A DNA stretch of 64,000 nt, taken from contig NZ_BMSV01000005.1 in NCBI RefSeq assembly GCF_014649335.1, positions 62,001-126,000 of the forward strand, written 5' to 3'. Source of the DNA: Streptomyces roseolilacinus (GTDB taxonomy: Bacteria; Actinomycetota; Actinomycetes; Streptomycetales; Streptomycetaceae). Position 1 is the stretch's first letter. Every line of letters begins with the position of its first letter. Of this stretch, positions 24,058 to 31,897 are shown in pieces. The position numbers and the translations under genes are program-made. The notes under the pieces are model-generated. The model made no database searches. It saw only the letters and a list, made by a program, of their open reading frames with translations, and was not told the origin of the DNA.

Positions 24058-26414
24058 CCGGGTCGGCCGGGCAGCGGGAGGCCGCCTTGGCCCCCGCCGT
24101 CCAGGGCGTGTGGGCGGCGCTCGGCCCGCCCGGGGACGACCCGCTGTGCGCGGCCCTCGTCGCGTACGTCGCCGCCTTCGACTGGCGGCGGCGCGCGGAC
24201 CTCCTCGACGCCCACCCCGGCCTCCTCGGCGACCGGGTGGACGAGGTGCTCGACCGGCTCGCCACCACGGCCCCCGACGCGCCGGAGACGGGAGGCGACC
24301 CCCGGCCCGGCACCTGGGCCTGGACCTTCGCCTGCCACCGCGACACCCTGCGCTTCGTCCGCGCCCGGGGCGAGTACCGCGACCTGTTCGACCACGTCGC
24401 GGACGACCCGTCGGAGATCCCCGGCATCGAGGAGGCCGCCCGCCTCGGCGGTTCCGCCGAGGCCCTGCTGTGGCGCGGGGAGACCCTGCTGCGGCTGCGC
24501 CGCCACGAGGAGGCGTCGCGGGTCCTCGCGCGGGCCGCGGAAGCGGCCCGCCGGGACGCCGACCACGCCGCCGAGGGCGACGCGGAACTGATGCTGTGCC
24601 GACTGGAGCACGAGGCCGGCTCCCCCGTGGACCCCGGCCGCCTGCGCCGCGTCGTCGGACACGCCCAGCGGGCCGAGGCGGCCTTCCGCCGGGCCGACCG
24701 CCCCGAGGGCGTGGCCCACGCCCTCGTCTTCGCCCTCGGCTGCGCCGCCGACGAACGGGACGACCTCGCCGTACGGCACCTGCTGGACAAGCTCCGCGCC
24801 GTCGACGAGGCGTGGTGGCGCTGGTGGGACGCCTACACGGCGGCCCTGCGCGCCTGGGCCGCGACGGGGGACACCGAGGGGCTCGTGTGGTGCCGGGACC
24901 ACGCCCACACGCTCGGCCCCTTCGGGGAGGGGCTGCGGGAGAGCTGCGCCTGCAAGGTCGACTTCTCGGAGGGCGGGGCCGCCGTGCTGGACCGGCTGCT
25001 CACCGGCCCCCCGCCGGACCGGATCGAGACCGAACGCCTCCGCCTCCGCTCGCAGGTGCGCCAGCGGGAGGCGTCCGCCGCGCACTTCCTCACGTACCTC
25101 CTCGCCGCCCGCCGCGCGCAGGACGAGGGGGACTGGGCGACCGCCCTCGACGTACTGGAGCGGAACACCAGCCGCGGGCTGCTCCACCAGGCGCCGATCG
25201 CCCGCCGCTGGGCGCACGCCCCGAACGACCTGCGCACCGAGGCGGACGAGGGCAACGAGGGTTTCTTCGACGCCCTCGCCCGCCACTTCGACGCCCCCGG
25301 CCCCGCCACCGCCAAGCTGCTCCGCCACGCCATGCGCGACCGCCGGGAGCGCGACCGCGTCCTGGAGGAGCGCCTCGTCGCCGCCGTACCCGGGGCCGAC
25401 GCGCCGGTCCCGCGCCCCGTCACCACCGCCGAGGTCGCCGCGCGGCTGCCGCGGGGGCACGAGGTGGTGCTCTACACCCCGACCGGCTCCGTGGTCCTCC
25501 TCGACCGCGACGGCCCGCGGTTCCTCGCCCCGTACGACACGGACGCCGTCCACGCGGCGGCCGCCCGGCTGCGCGGCCTGCTGACCGACCCGGCCGGCGG
25601 GGACCCGCTGCGCTCGGAGGCCGCGCGGTACCTGGGGCGGGCCCTGACCGAGCCGGTGCGGGGCGCCGCCCGCGGCTCCCGGCTGTCCGTCGTGCCCACC
25701 GGCGCGCTGTGGGGGCTGCCGCTCGGCGTGCTCGGGGCGCGGCCCCTGGACGAGGACCGGGACCTCGGCTACGTGCCCAGCCTGAGCGTGCTGACGGCCG
25801 TCCTGGAGCGCAAGCGGCTGCGCCGGCGCGTCGAACGGTTCGTCGGGGTGGCGGACCCCGACGGCAGCCTCCGCCACGCGCGGGCCGAACTCCTCGACGC
25901 CGCACGCCACTTCGCCGACGCCACCACCCTCGTCGGCGACGAGGTCGCCCTGCGGCCGGCGCTCGCCAACCTGGAGGACGCCGACGTCGCCCACATCGCC
26001 TGCCACGGGCTGACCTTCCCCGACCACCCCGAGTACTCCGCGCTCCGCATCGCGTCCGGCCCGCCGCGCGCGCGGTTCCTGCTGGCGCAGGACGCGGGCG
26101 GACTGCGGCTCAACGCCCGGCTGGTCGTCCTCGCCGCCTGCCACTCCGGCAGCTCCCTGAGCACCGGCGGCGACGAGTACGTCGGCTTCCCCGGCGTGTT
26201 CCTCATGGCCGGTGCCCGCTGCGTGGTCGCGCCCCTGTGGGCGGTGGACGACGCGTCGACCGCCCGGGTGATGTCGGCGTTCCACGAGGCCCTCGCGGCC
26301 GGCGGCACCCCGGCGGCGGCCCTGCGCGCGGCGCGGCGGCGGGTCGCCGAGGACCCGGCCACCGCCCACCCGTACCACTGGGCGGCCTTCCAGACCTTCG
26401 GAGTGTCACCGTGA
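24054..26414 (+). CDS. CHAT-domain (caspase-like) protease with TPR region
   Basis: A 786-residue protein. The N-terminal 400 residues are helical with TPR-like units (LWRGETLLRLRRHEEASRVLARAAEAA). The C-terminal CHAT domain (about 480-786) contains the clan CD cysteine-protease dyad: His651 in VAHIACHG and Cys696 in LVVLAACHSG, followed by GFPGVFLMAGARCVVAPLW, the typical CHAT block. CHAT proteases are kept inactive until a signal is relayed through their repeats or partners. Starts at GTG 24054 within the stop of the cyclase-like gene and ends in a GTGA overlap with the next gene. A cleaved target is not evident. Confidence 0.88.
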   Translation: MTGSAGQREAALAPAVQGVWAALGPPGDDPLCAALVAYVAAFDWRRRADLLDAHPGLLGDRVDEVLDRLATTAPDAPETGGDPRPGTWAWTFACHRDTLRFVRARGEYRDLFDHVADDPSEIPGIEEAARLGGSAEALLWRGETLLRLRRHEEASRVLARAAEAARRDADHAAEGDAELMLCRLEHEAGSPVDPGRLRRVVGHAQRAEAAFRRADRPEGVAHALVFALGCAADERDDLAVRHLLDKLRAVDEAWWRWWDAYTAALRAWAATGDTEGLVWCRDHAHTLGPFGEGLRESCACKVDFSEGGAAVLDRLLTGPPPDRIETERLRLRSQVRQREASAAHFLTYLLAARRAQDEGDWATALDVLERNTSRGLLHQAPIARRWAHAPNDLRTEADEGNEGFFDALARHFDAPGPATAKLLRHAMRDRRERDRVLEERLVAAVPGADAPVPRPVTTAEVAARLPRGHEVVLYTPTGSVVLLDRDGPRFLAPYDTDAVHAAAARLRGLLTDPAGGDPLRSEAARYLGRALTEPVRGAARGSRLSVVPTGALWGLPLGVLGARPLDEDRDLGYVPSLSVLTAVLERKRLRRRVERFVGVADPDGSLRHARAELLDAARHFADATTLVGDEVALRPALANLEDADVAHIACHGLTFPDHPEYSALRIASGPPRARFLLAQDAGGLRLNARLVVLAACHSGSSLSTGGDEYVGFPGVFLMAGARCVVAPLWAVDDASTARVMSAFHEALAAGGTPAAALRAARRRVAEDPATAHPYHWAAFQTFGVSP

Positions 26415-27979
26415 CCGCCGACCCCGCCGCCCGGCGACGCGACATCGAACCACCACCCGCGCACACCGCCCCCGAGCAGCCCTGGGCGCTGTGGCTCGGC
26501 GGCGACCTGGAACAGCTGTACGAGCTGTTCGCGGAGAGGCAGCTGGCGTTCGTCCACGCCGCCGCCCACCGCGGCCTCCGGCCGGTGAAGCCCCGCGTCG
26601 ACGAGATCGTGCGCTGGGTGCGCGACGAACTGGTCCGCCTCGGCGTCCCGCACCGCACCGTCCTCGCCTTCGAGGCCGACATGGCGCACATTCCCGCGGG
26701 CCCGGAGCCCGACACCGCCGTGTGGGAGGAGCACACCCGGGTCGCGCGGCGCATGGACGCGCTCATGTACGACGTGGCGGGCCGGTTCGACGGGACGGAC
26801 CGGGCTCTGTACGACGTGGGCGTCGCCCTCACCCGGCTCGTCCTGTGCCTGCGCATGGTCGACGGGCCGGGCTTCCCCGACGAGGCGGGCCGGAGGTTCC
26901 AGGGGCTGTACCGGACCGAGCTGCGGCGCACCACCGTCCTCCTCGGGGCCTTCCTCGACCGCCTCGCGGCCGTCGTGCGGGAGACCGGCACGCCCGACAC
27001 GGACCTGCTGCGGGAGCTGCGCCTCCTCGGCGCCGTGCTGGGGCGGGGGCTCGACCTGCCCGGGGCCCGGCGGGAGGCGTACCGGCAGATCCGCCGGGTG
27101 CACGAGCGCGCCGGCCTCTTCCTGCAGGTCCCGCTGCCCGAGGACGGCCCCGGCCCGGAGCCCGGCCCTCAGCACCCCGACGGCCCCGGGGCCTTGGCCG
27201 GCTCCGGCACCTCGGACGGCGCCGGCGCCTCGGCCGGTTCGGAGAGCCCGATCGGCCCCGGCGCCTCGGACGATCCCGAGGTCCCGGCCGGTCCCGAGGC
27301 CCCGTCCGTTTCCGGGGCTCCGACCACTTCCGGTACCCCGCCCGTTTCCGGTACCCCGGCGGGTCCCGGCACCTCGGACGGCTCCCATGGCCCCGAGGGT
27401 CCCGGCGACCTCGACGGTCCCGACAGCACCCACGACCCCGACAGCACCCACGACCTCGGCGGCCCCGACGGCCCCGACGGTCCGGAGGACGAGCGGGACC
27501 TGGCCGGCCGGCCGCTCGACGCCACCCTCGCCGACCTGCGGGGCGGACGCGACCGCGTGCTCGCCGCGCTGCGCGAGACCGGGGACGCGCGGGCGGCCGT
27601 CACCGCGATCGGGGAACTGCGCACCCGCTACCGGCTGGCGCTGGGACCGCACCACCGCGAGACGCTCGCCGTGCACAGCACGCTCGCGCAGGCGCTGCTC
27701 GCGGCGGGGAGGCGGACCGAGGCCGTCGACCTCGCCTTCGACACGGCGGCCACGGCGGCGTACCACTACGGGCCGCGCCACCCGGACACCGCGCTCGTCG
27801 TCTCCCTCCTCCTGCCGGTGCCGCTGTACTGCGGCGACCCCGACGCCCTGGCCCGGTTCGCCGCCGACCACGTCGACTGGCTGGTGTCCGGGGAGGTGGA
27901 GGGGCCCGCGGAGCTCTTCGCGGTGCCCCGCGCCCTCGTCCTGCGCACCCTGCGGGAGGCCGCCGGCGAGGAGCCCTGA
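26411..27979 (+). CDS. helical/TPR protein with long disordered linker, third gene of module
   Basis: A 522-residue protein of unknown family. Residues about 1-240 are helical with many Arg and Leu. Residues about 240-362 form a low-complexity Gly/Pro/Ser/Asp linker containing a duplicated hexapeptide PDSTHD. The C-terminal 160 residues look TPR-like (LRTRYRLALGPHHRETLAVHSTLAQALLAAGRRTEAVDLA, then a second GPRHPDTALVV unit), the tetratricopeptide style seen in partners of NTPase or protease effectors. It overlaps the CHAT gene by 4 bp (GTGA), so it is likely part of the same complex, perhaps an adaptor or sensor. Confidence 0.75.
   Translation: MTADPAARRRDIEPPPAHTAPEQPWALWLGGDLEQLYELFAERQLAFVHAAAHRGLRPVKPRVDEIVRWVRDELVRLGVPHRTVLAFEADMAHIPAGPEPDTAVWEEHTRVARRMDALMYDVAGRFDGTDRALYDVGVALTRLVLCLRMVDGPGFPDEAGRRFQGLYRTELRRTTVLLGAFLDRLAAVVRETGTPDTDLLRELRLLGAVLGRGLDLPGARREAYRQIRRVHERAGLFLQVPLPEDGPGPEPGPQHPDGPGALAGSGTSDGAGASAGSESPIGPGASDDPEVPAGPEAPSVSGAPTTSGTPPVSGTPAGPGTSDGSHGPEGPGDLDGPDSTHDPDSTHDLGGPDGPDGPEDERDLAGRPLDATLADLRGGRDRVLAALRETGDARAAVTAIGELRTRYRLALGPHHRETLAVHSTLAQALLAAGRRTEAVDLAFDTAATAAYHYGPRHPDTALVVSLLLPVPLYCGDPDALARFAADHVDWLVSGEVEGPAELFAVPRALVLRTLREAAGEEP
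27419..27454 (+). repeat. 18-bp perfect tandem duplication in linker
   Basis: CCCGACAGCACCCACGAC occurs twice in tandem, encoding PDSTHD twice. It keeps the reading frame and lies in the disordered linker, where length change should be tolerated. Confidence 0.8.
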
Positions 27980-27998
27980 GCGGGCGGCCCGGACGCGC

Positions 27999-29879
27999 TC
28001 AGGCGTGGGCGCACCCCGGCCCGCCCGGGCACAGCAGGAACGTCACGCGCAGCACCGCCATCCGCGTGGCGTCCCGCGACGGGGCGGCGACGACGTCCCG
28101 CCGCCCGCCGACCCCCTCCCGCACCAGGACCCCCAGGTTCTGCGGCCGGTCGGAGAACACCGCCGTCAGCGTCTCGAACCGCGGGGCGTCCCGCGGCAGC
28201 CCCGCCGGCCAGGACACGGGCAGGCCGGGGTCCTCCCCGCCGGGCCACCGGCCCAGCGACCGCGACTCGCCCGGCACCAGCTCCACCCCCGACGGCTCCG
28301 CCGTGTTGAGCACGCTCACCCGGCCGCCCACGCCCAGGTCGAGGACGTTGGCGTAGAGCGTGCCCGCCCCGGCCGCCCCGAGGTGCCGCACGCGCAGCCG
28401 CACCCGGTCCCCGGGGTGCAGCACCGCGTCCCGGACGGGCGCGCCCGTGGCCGCGACGACGGCGTCGAACGCGACCGGGGCCGACAGCCGGTACGGGACG
28501 GATCCGGGCCCCAGCTCGCGCAGCCGCGCCGCGACGGCCAGGTCCTCCACGTCCCGGCCCACGCGGGCGGCGGCCTCCCCGTCCAGCGGCCGGGGCCGCT
28601 CGTACAGGGGCCGTCCGGCGGTGTCGAACAGCATGACGCCGTCCGGGCGGACCACGATCGTCGCCAGGTCGCCGACGGCCGGCGCGGTGTCCGTCCGCAG
28701 GCCGGGGACGGCCGCCCGCCACCGGTCGGGCCACCCGGGGGGCAGCGCCTCCGCGCCCCCGTCGACGCGCAGCCGCACCGGGCCGGCGGGGCGGCCCGTG
28801 CCCACCGGACGGGCCTCCGCTCCGTCCGGCACGGCCCGCCGGTCCCGCCGCACCAGCCGGGCGGCTCCGTCCCGCACCTCCACCACCACGGCGACGGGCG
28901 CGGTGGCCGGGTCGGGGGCGCCGCCCAGCGGGCCCAGCAGGTAGGCGTCGCCGACCTCGATCCCGTGCAGGGCCGCGCCGTCCAGCCAGGCGCTCGCCGT
29001 GCCCGGGTGGAGGCGCACCGGCAGCGCCGTGGGCCGCTCGCGGCGCGCCTCGCCGAACAGGACGCGGGACGTGGGGCCTTCGGCCTCCGGCCGCTGGTCG
29101 GCGTGGTGCGTCAGCACGCGGTGCCGGACGCGTTCGCCGAGCATGTGCCAGGTCAGCCCGGCGTCCAGGGCGGCGACGACGGCGGCCGTGAACAGGCCGT
29201 GCACCGCGCCGAACTCGGGGGAGTACGCCTCGAAGGCCCGCTGCCCCGGCGAGCAGGCCACCAGGCGCACGGCGTGCGGGTTGTCGTCGTACCAGGGCTC
29301 GTCGGGGTGCTCCGCCCGCAGCCGGCGGAACAGGCCGGCCGCCTCCGCCCGCCGCCGCCGCACGGCGCCCCTCGGCCAACGCGCCTGCCGGCCCCGTACG
29401 TTCGTCCCCTCCGGGAGGGGGTCGCGGGACATCCGCGCGGAGTGGCAGCTGTCCAGCAGCGTGGTCACGTTGCGGGTCCTGAGCGTCAGCCGCCACTGCA
29501 GGACGCTCAGTTCGTCGCCGAGGATGCCGCGGAAGTCGTCCGCGGTGCTCCGGTCGATGTCGGTGGGGAGGAGGAACCGGAGCTCCTCCGGCGCGCCGGG
29601 CGGGCGGCCGGGGCCCTCGTCGAGCGTGCTGCCGTGGCCCGCGTAGTAGACGAGCGCGGCGTCGCCGGGGCGGGTGGCCCGGATGAGGTCCTCGTACGCG
29701 CCGAGGATGCCGGCGCGCGTCGCGTCCGGCCCGTGGACCGGGTGGACGTCGAAGCCGTGGGCGCGCAGGGAGGCGCCGACCAGTTCGGCGTCGTTGCGGC
29801 ACCCGCGCAGCCCGTACGTCTCGCTCGCGATGACGAGGGCGCGCCGGGCGGTTCCGGCGGGGGCGGTGGTCGTCGTCAC
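27999..29879 (-). CDS. caspase-family (C14) protease with beta-rich C-terminus
   Basis: A 626-residue protein with an N-terminal caspase-like domain (about 12-280). It has the p20-type catalytic His82 in LVYYAGHGS and Cys145 in TTLLDSCHSA, preceded by IASETYGLRGCRNDAELVGASLRAHGF, typical of bacterial orthocaspases. The C-terminal 300 residues resemble repeated beta-domains, rich in Val, Arg and Gly (VGDAYLLGPLGG; GDRVRLRVRHLG), perhaps for target recognition. Start GTG 29879 has GGAAGGA. It converges on the three-gene module with a 19-bp gap, so opposing transcripts overlap at their ends. It is probably activated by a signal and cleaves after basic residues, as orthocaspases generally do (family knowledge). 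Confidence 0.85.
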   Translation of the reverse strand: MTTTTAPAGTARRALVIASETYGLRGCRNDAELVGASLRAHGFDVHPVHGPDATRAGILGAYEDLIRATRPGDAALVYYAGHGSTLDEGPGRPPGAPEELRFLLPTDIDRSTADDFRGILGDELSVLQWRLTLRTRNVTTLLDSCHSARMSRDPLPEGTNVRGRQARWPRGAVRRRRAEAAGLFRRLRAEHPDEPWYDDNPHAVRLVACSPGQRAFEAYSPEFGAVHGLFTAAVVAALDAGLTWHMLGERVRHRVLTHHADQRPEAEGPTSRVLFGEARRERPTALPVRLHPGTASAWLDGAALHGIEVGDAYLLGPLGGAPDPATAPVAVVVEVRDGAARLVRRDRRAVPDGAEARPVGTGRPAGPVRLRVDGGAEALPPGWPDRWRAAVPGLRTDTAPAVGDLATIVVRPDGVMLFDTAGRPLYERPRPLDGEAAARVGRDVEDLAVAARLRELGPGSVPYRLSAPVAFDAVVAATGAPVRDAVLHPGDRVRLRVRHLGAAGAGTLYANVLDLGVGGRVSVLNTAEPSGVELVPGESRSLGRWPGGEDPGLPVSWPAGLPRDAPRFETLTAVFSDRPQNLGVLVREGVGGRRDVVAAPSRDATRMAVLRVTFLLCPGGPGCAHA

Positions 29880-30279
29880 GGACTGTCCTTCCGGCGCGGG
29901 CGTGCGGGCGCGCGCCGCGCGGAAGCGCGCGGCCGGCGTCCGGGCGGCGGCGAACTCCCGGGAACCCGGGGAGTGCCTTCAACGTAGCGCCGTTCGCCCG
30001 CAGGGCGTGCCAGGCGTCGGCGGGCCGACCGGAACTTCGCGGACACGCCCCGGGGCCCGCGACCGCCCTCCCGCCACCGGGCGGGGCGTCCGCCCGGCCC
30101 GGCGGCGCCGGTGCCGCCCGCCGCGGCCGGCCGGTTTCCCCGTCCGGGGCCCGCCCGCCGGCCCGCCGCCGCGGGGCGGGTCGCGGCGCCGCGCGTCCGG
30201 TGCCGCCCTACCGCACGGTACGCGCGTAGCCTGGAGGAGGACTCGGGGCCGTGACTCTCTTCCTGGGAGGCGGACGATC
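29880..30279. other. divergent promoter region, caspase versus cupin gene
   Basis: A 400-bp gap. A near-perfect inverted repeat at about 29954-29974 (ACTCCCGGG-AA-CCCGGGGAGT, one bulge) lies 75 bp upstream of the caspase start and could be an operator or short hairpin. The rest is extremely GC-rich with no gene signal. Confidence 0.45.
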
Positions 30280-30648
30280 ATGGCAGGACTGGTCTGCAGG
30301 AGCTTCGACGCCGCCGACGAGACCCGTCCCTTCGAGGACGGCAAGGGGCGGCTGGACCTCCTGGTCACCGACGGCGGTCCCGTGGGGCGCGCCGTCTTCG
30401 AGCCCGGCTGGCGCTGGTCCGAGCACGTCAAGCCGATCGTGGGGACCGACAGCTGTCAGGCCGCGCACACCGGGTACGTGGTCAGCGGCCGGATGAAGAT
30501 CGTGATGGACGACGGGGAGAGCGTGGAACTGGGCCCCGGCGACTTCATGTCCGTCGCTCCGGGCCACGACGCGTGGGTGCTGGGCGACGAGCCCTGCGTG
30601 GCGCTGGACTGGACCGGTTTCGGGGAGTACGCCCGGTCCGGCGGCTGA
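30280..30648 (+). CDS. cupin-domain protein
   Basis: A 122-residue single cupin barrel. Conserved turns include AAHTGYVVSGRMKIVMDDGE and ELGPGDFMSVAPGHDAWVLGDEP. Some metal ligands of classical cupins are present (His in AAHTGYV and in PGHDAW) but the HxH pair is not, so metal binding is uncertain. Start ATG 30280 follows TGGGAGG. Such small cupins bind or detect small molecules; the ligand is unknown. It is convergent with a GH25 gene. Confidence 0.85.
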   Translation: MAGLVCRSFDAADETRPFEDGKGRLDLLVTDGGPVGRAVFEPGWRWSEHVKPIVGTDSCQAAHTGYVVSGRMKIVMDDGESVELGPGDFMSVAPGHDAWVLGDEPCVALDWTGFGEYARSGG

Positions 30649-30664
30649 CCCGTACGCCGGGGGG

Positions 30665-30686
30665 CGTGCGCGGGCGCCCGCGCACG
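30665..30686. terminator. bidirectional terminator palindrome
   Basis: A 22-bp perfect palindrome with 11-bp arms CGTGCGCGGGC and no loop, so it folds as a shorter stem. It lies between the convergent cupin and lysozyme genes, 16 and 24 bp from their stops. Confidence 0.7.
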
Positions 30687-30710
30687 CGCACGCGCCCGGG
30701 ACGGTGCCGG

Positions 30711-31535
30711 TCAGCCGTTGGCGAGGGCCTGGACGCGGTCGTAGGCGCCGTTGAACCGGTTGTGGTCGCCGACGATCGGGCCCGAGGAGGTGTACTGCCA
30801 CATCGTGTGGTAGATCCAGCCGGCGGGGAGTTCGCCGACGGTGGTGTCGTAGCGGGCGATCCACAGCGGGTTCGCCGAGGCGAAGCCGCCGTGGTTGCCG
30901 GTGCACTGCTTCCACCAGCTCGTCGCCGTGTAGATCACCGCGTCGCGGCCGGTGCGGTACCTGTAGCGGGCGAGGAAGTCGCGGATCCACGCGACCATGC
31001 CGGCCTGGGTCTTGCCGTAGCAGGCCGGGCCGTAGGGGTTCCACTCGATGTCGAGCGCGCCCGGCAGGGTCATGCCGTCGCGGGACCAGCCGCCGCCGTT
31101 GTCGACGAAGTAGTCGGCCTGGGCGGCGCCGCCGGCCGTGTCGGGGGTCGCGAAGTGGTAGGCGCCCCGGATCATGCCGGTGTTGTACGAACCGTTGTAC
31201 TGCTGGGGGAAGTAGGGGTTCTTGTAGTACGTCCCCTCGGTGGCCTTCACATAGGCCCACCGCACCCCGCTCGTCCACAGGGCGGGCCAGTCGACGTTGC
31301 CCTGGTGGCTGGAGACGTCCACGCCCTCCGTCTGGGTGGCGTGGGGGCCGGCCGGGACGCCGCCGACGCCGTCGTGGGCGGCGACGCCCGCGCCCATCCG
31401 GGCGGTGCCCCGGGGCGGCTTGCCGGGCCGGTCGGCGGCGCTCGCCGCTCCCGGGAGGGTCAGGAGGAGGGCCAGGACGGCGAGCAGGGCCGTGACCATG
31501 GCGGTTCGGGTCGTTCCGGATCTGTGCACGGGCAT
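30711..31535 (-). CDS. secreted GH25 lysozyme (muramidase)
   Basis: A 274-residue secreted peptidoglycan muramidase. A signal peptide (MPVHRSGTTRTAMVTALLAVLALLLTLPGAASA) is followed by a Gly/Pro linker and the GH25 barrel, opening with GVDVSSHQGNVDW, the family signature. The catalytic acid pair DxE appears in GALDIEWNPYGP. ATG 31535 is preceded by GGAGGC; an in-frame ATG ten codons upstream lacks one. It likely remodels or lyses cell wall, including competitors' walls. Confidence 0.92.
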   Translation of the reverse strand: MPVHRSGTTRTAMVTALLAVLALLLTLPGAASAADRPGKPPRGTARMGAGVAAHDGVGGVPAGPHATQTEGVDVSSHQGNVDWPALWTSGVRWAYVKATEGTYYKNPYFPQQYNGSYNTGMIRGAYHFATPDTAGGAAQADYFVDNGGGWSRDGMTLPGALDIEWNPYGPACYGKTQAGMVAWIRDFLARYRYRTGRDAVIYTATSWWKQCTGNHGGFASANPLWIARYDTTVGELPAGWIYHTMWQYTSSGPIVGDHNRFNGAYDRVQALANG

Positions 31536-31897
31536 GGCGTGCCTCCGAAAGCCTGGTGTGGACATGTCAGGTGGCGGTTCACGCTACGCACGTAGAACGC
31601 ACCGCGGAAGGCCGGGGCGGCACCGCCGTTGGTCTACGCCTCCGAAACCGGCGCCGAGCTGCGACGACCCCCCGTACGTGGCCGGAACTTTCACTCCGGG
31701 CCCCGCGCGCCGCCACCAGCCCCCGCGCCGAAACCGCCCGCCCCCCGGCCCCGGCCCCCGTCCAGGGAGACACACCCGGCCGCATCCCCCGTCCCCCCGG
31801 TCGAACCGGATTGTCCGAAAAGGGGGTTGCGCGCCGCCGAGCCGGGGAACGACCTTTGACGCCCGCGCGGGGGCGCGGGCCGGGGGAGGGTACGCAC
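31536..31897. other. divergent promoter region, lysozyme versus receptor gene
   Basis: A 362-bp gap. It holds GGAACTTTCACTCCGG near 31682 and an AT-richer GTCCGAAAAGGGGGTTGCG near 31811, either of which could include promoter parts. I see no strong palindrome and no gene. Confidence 0.4.
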
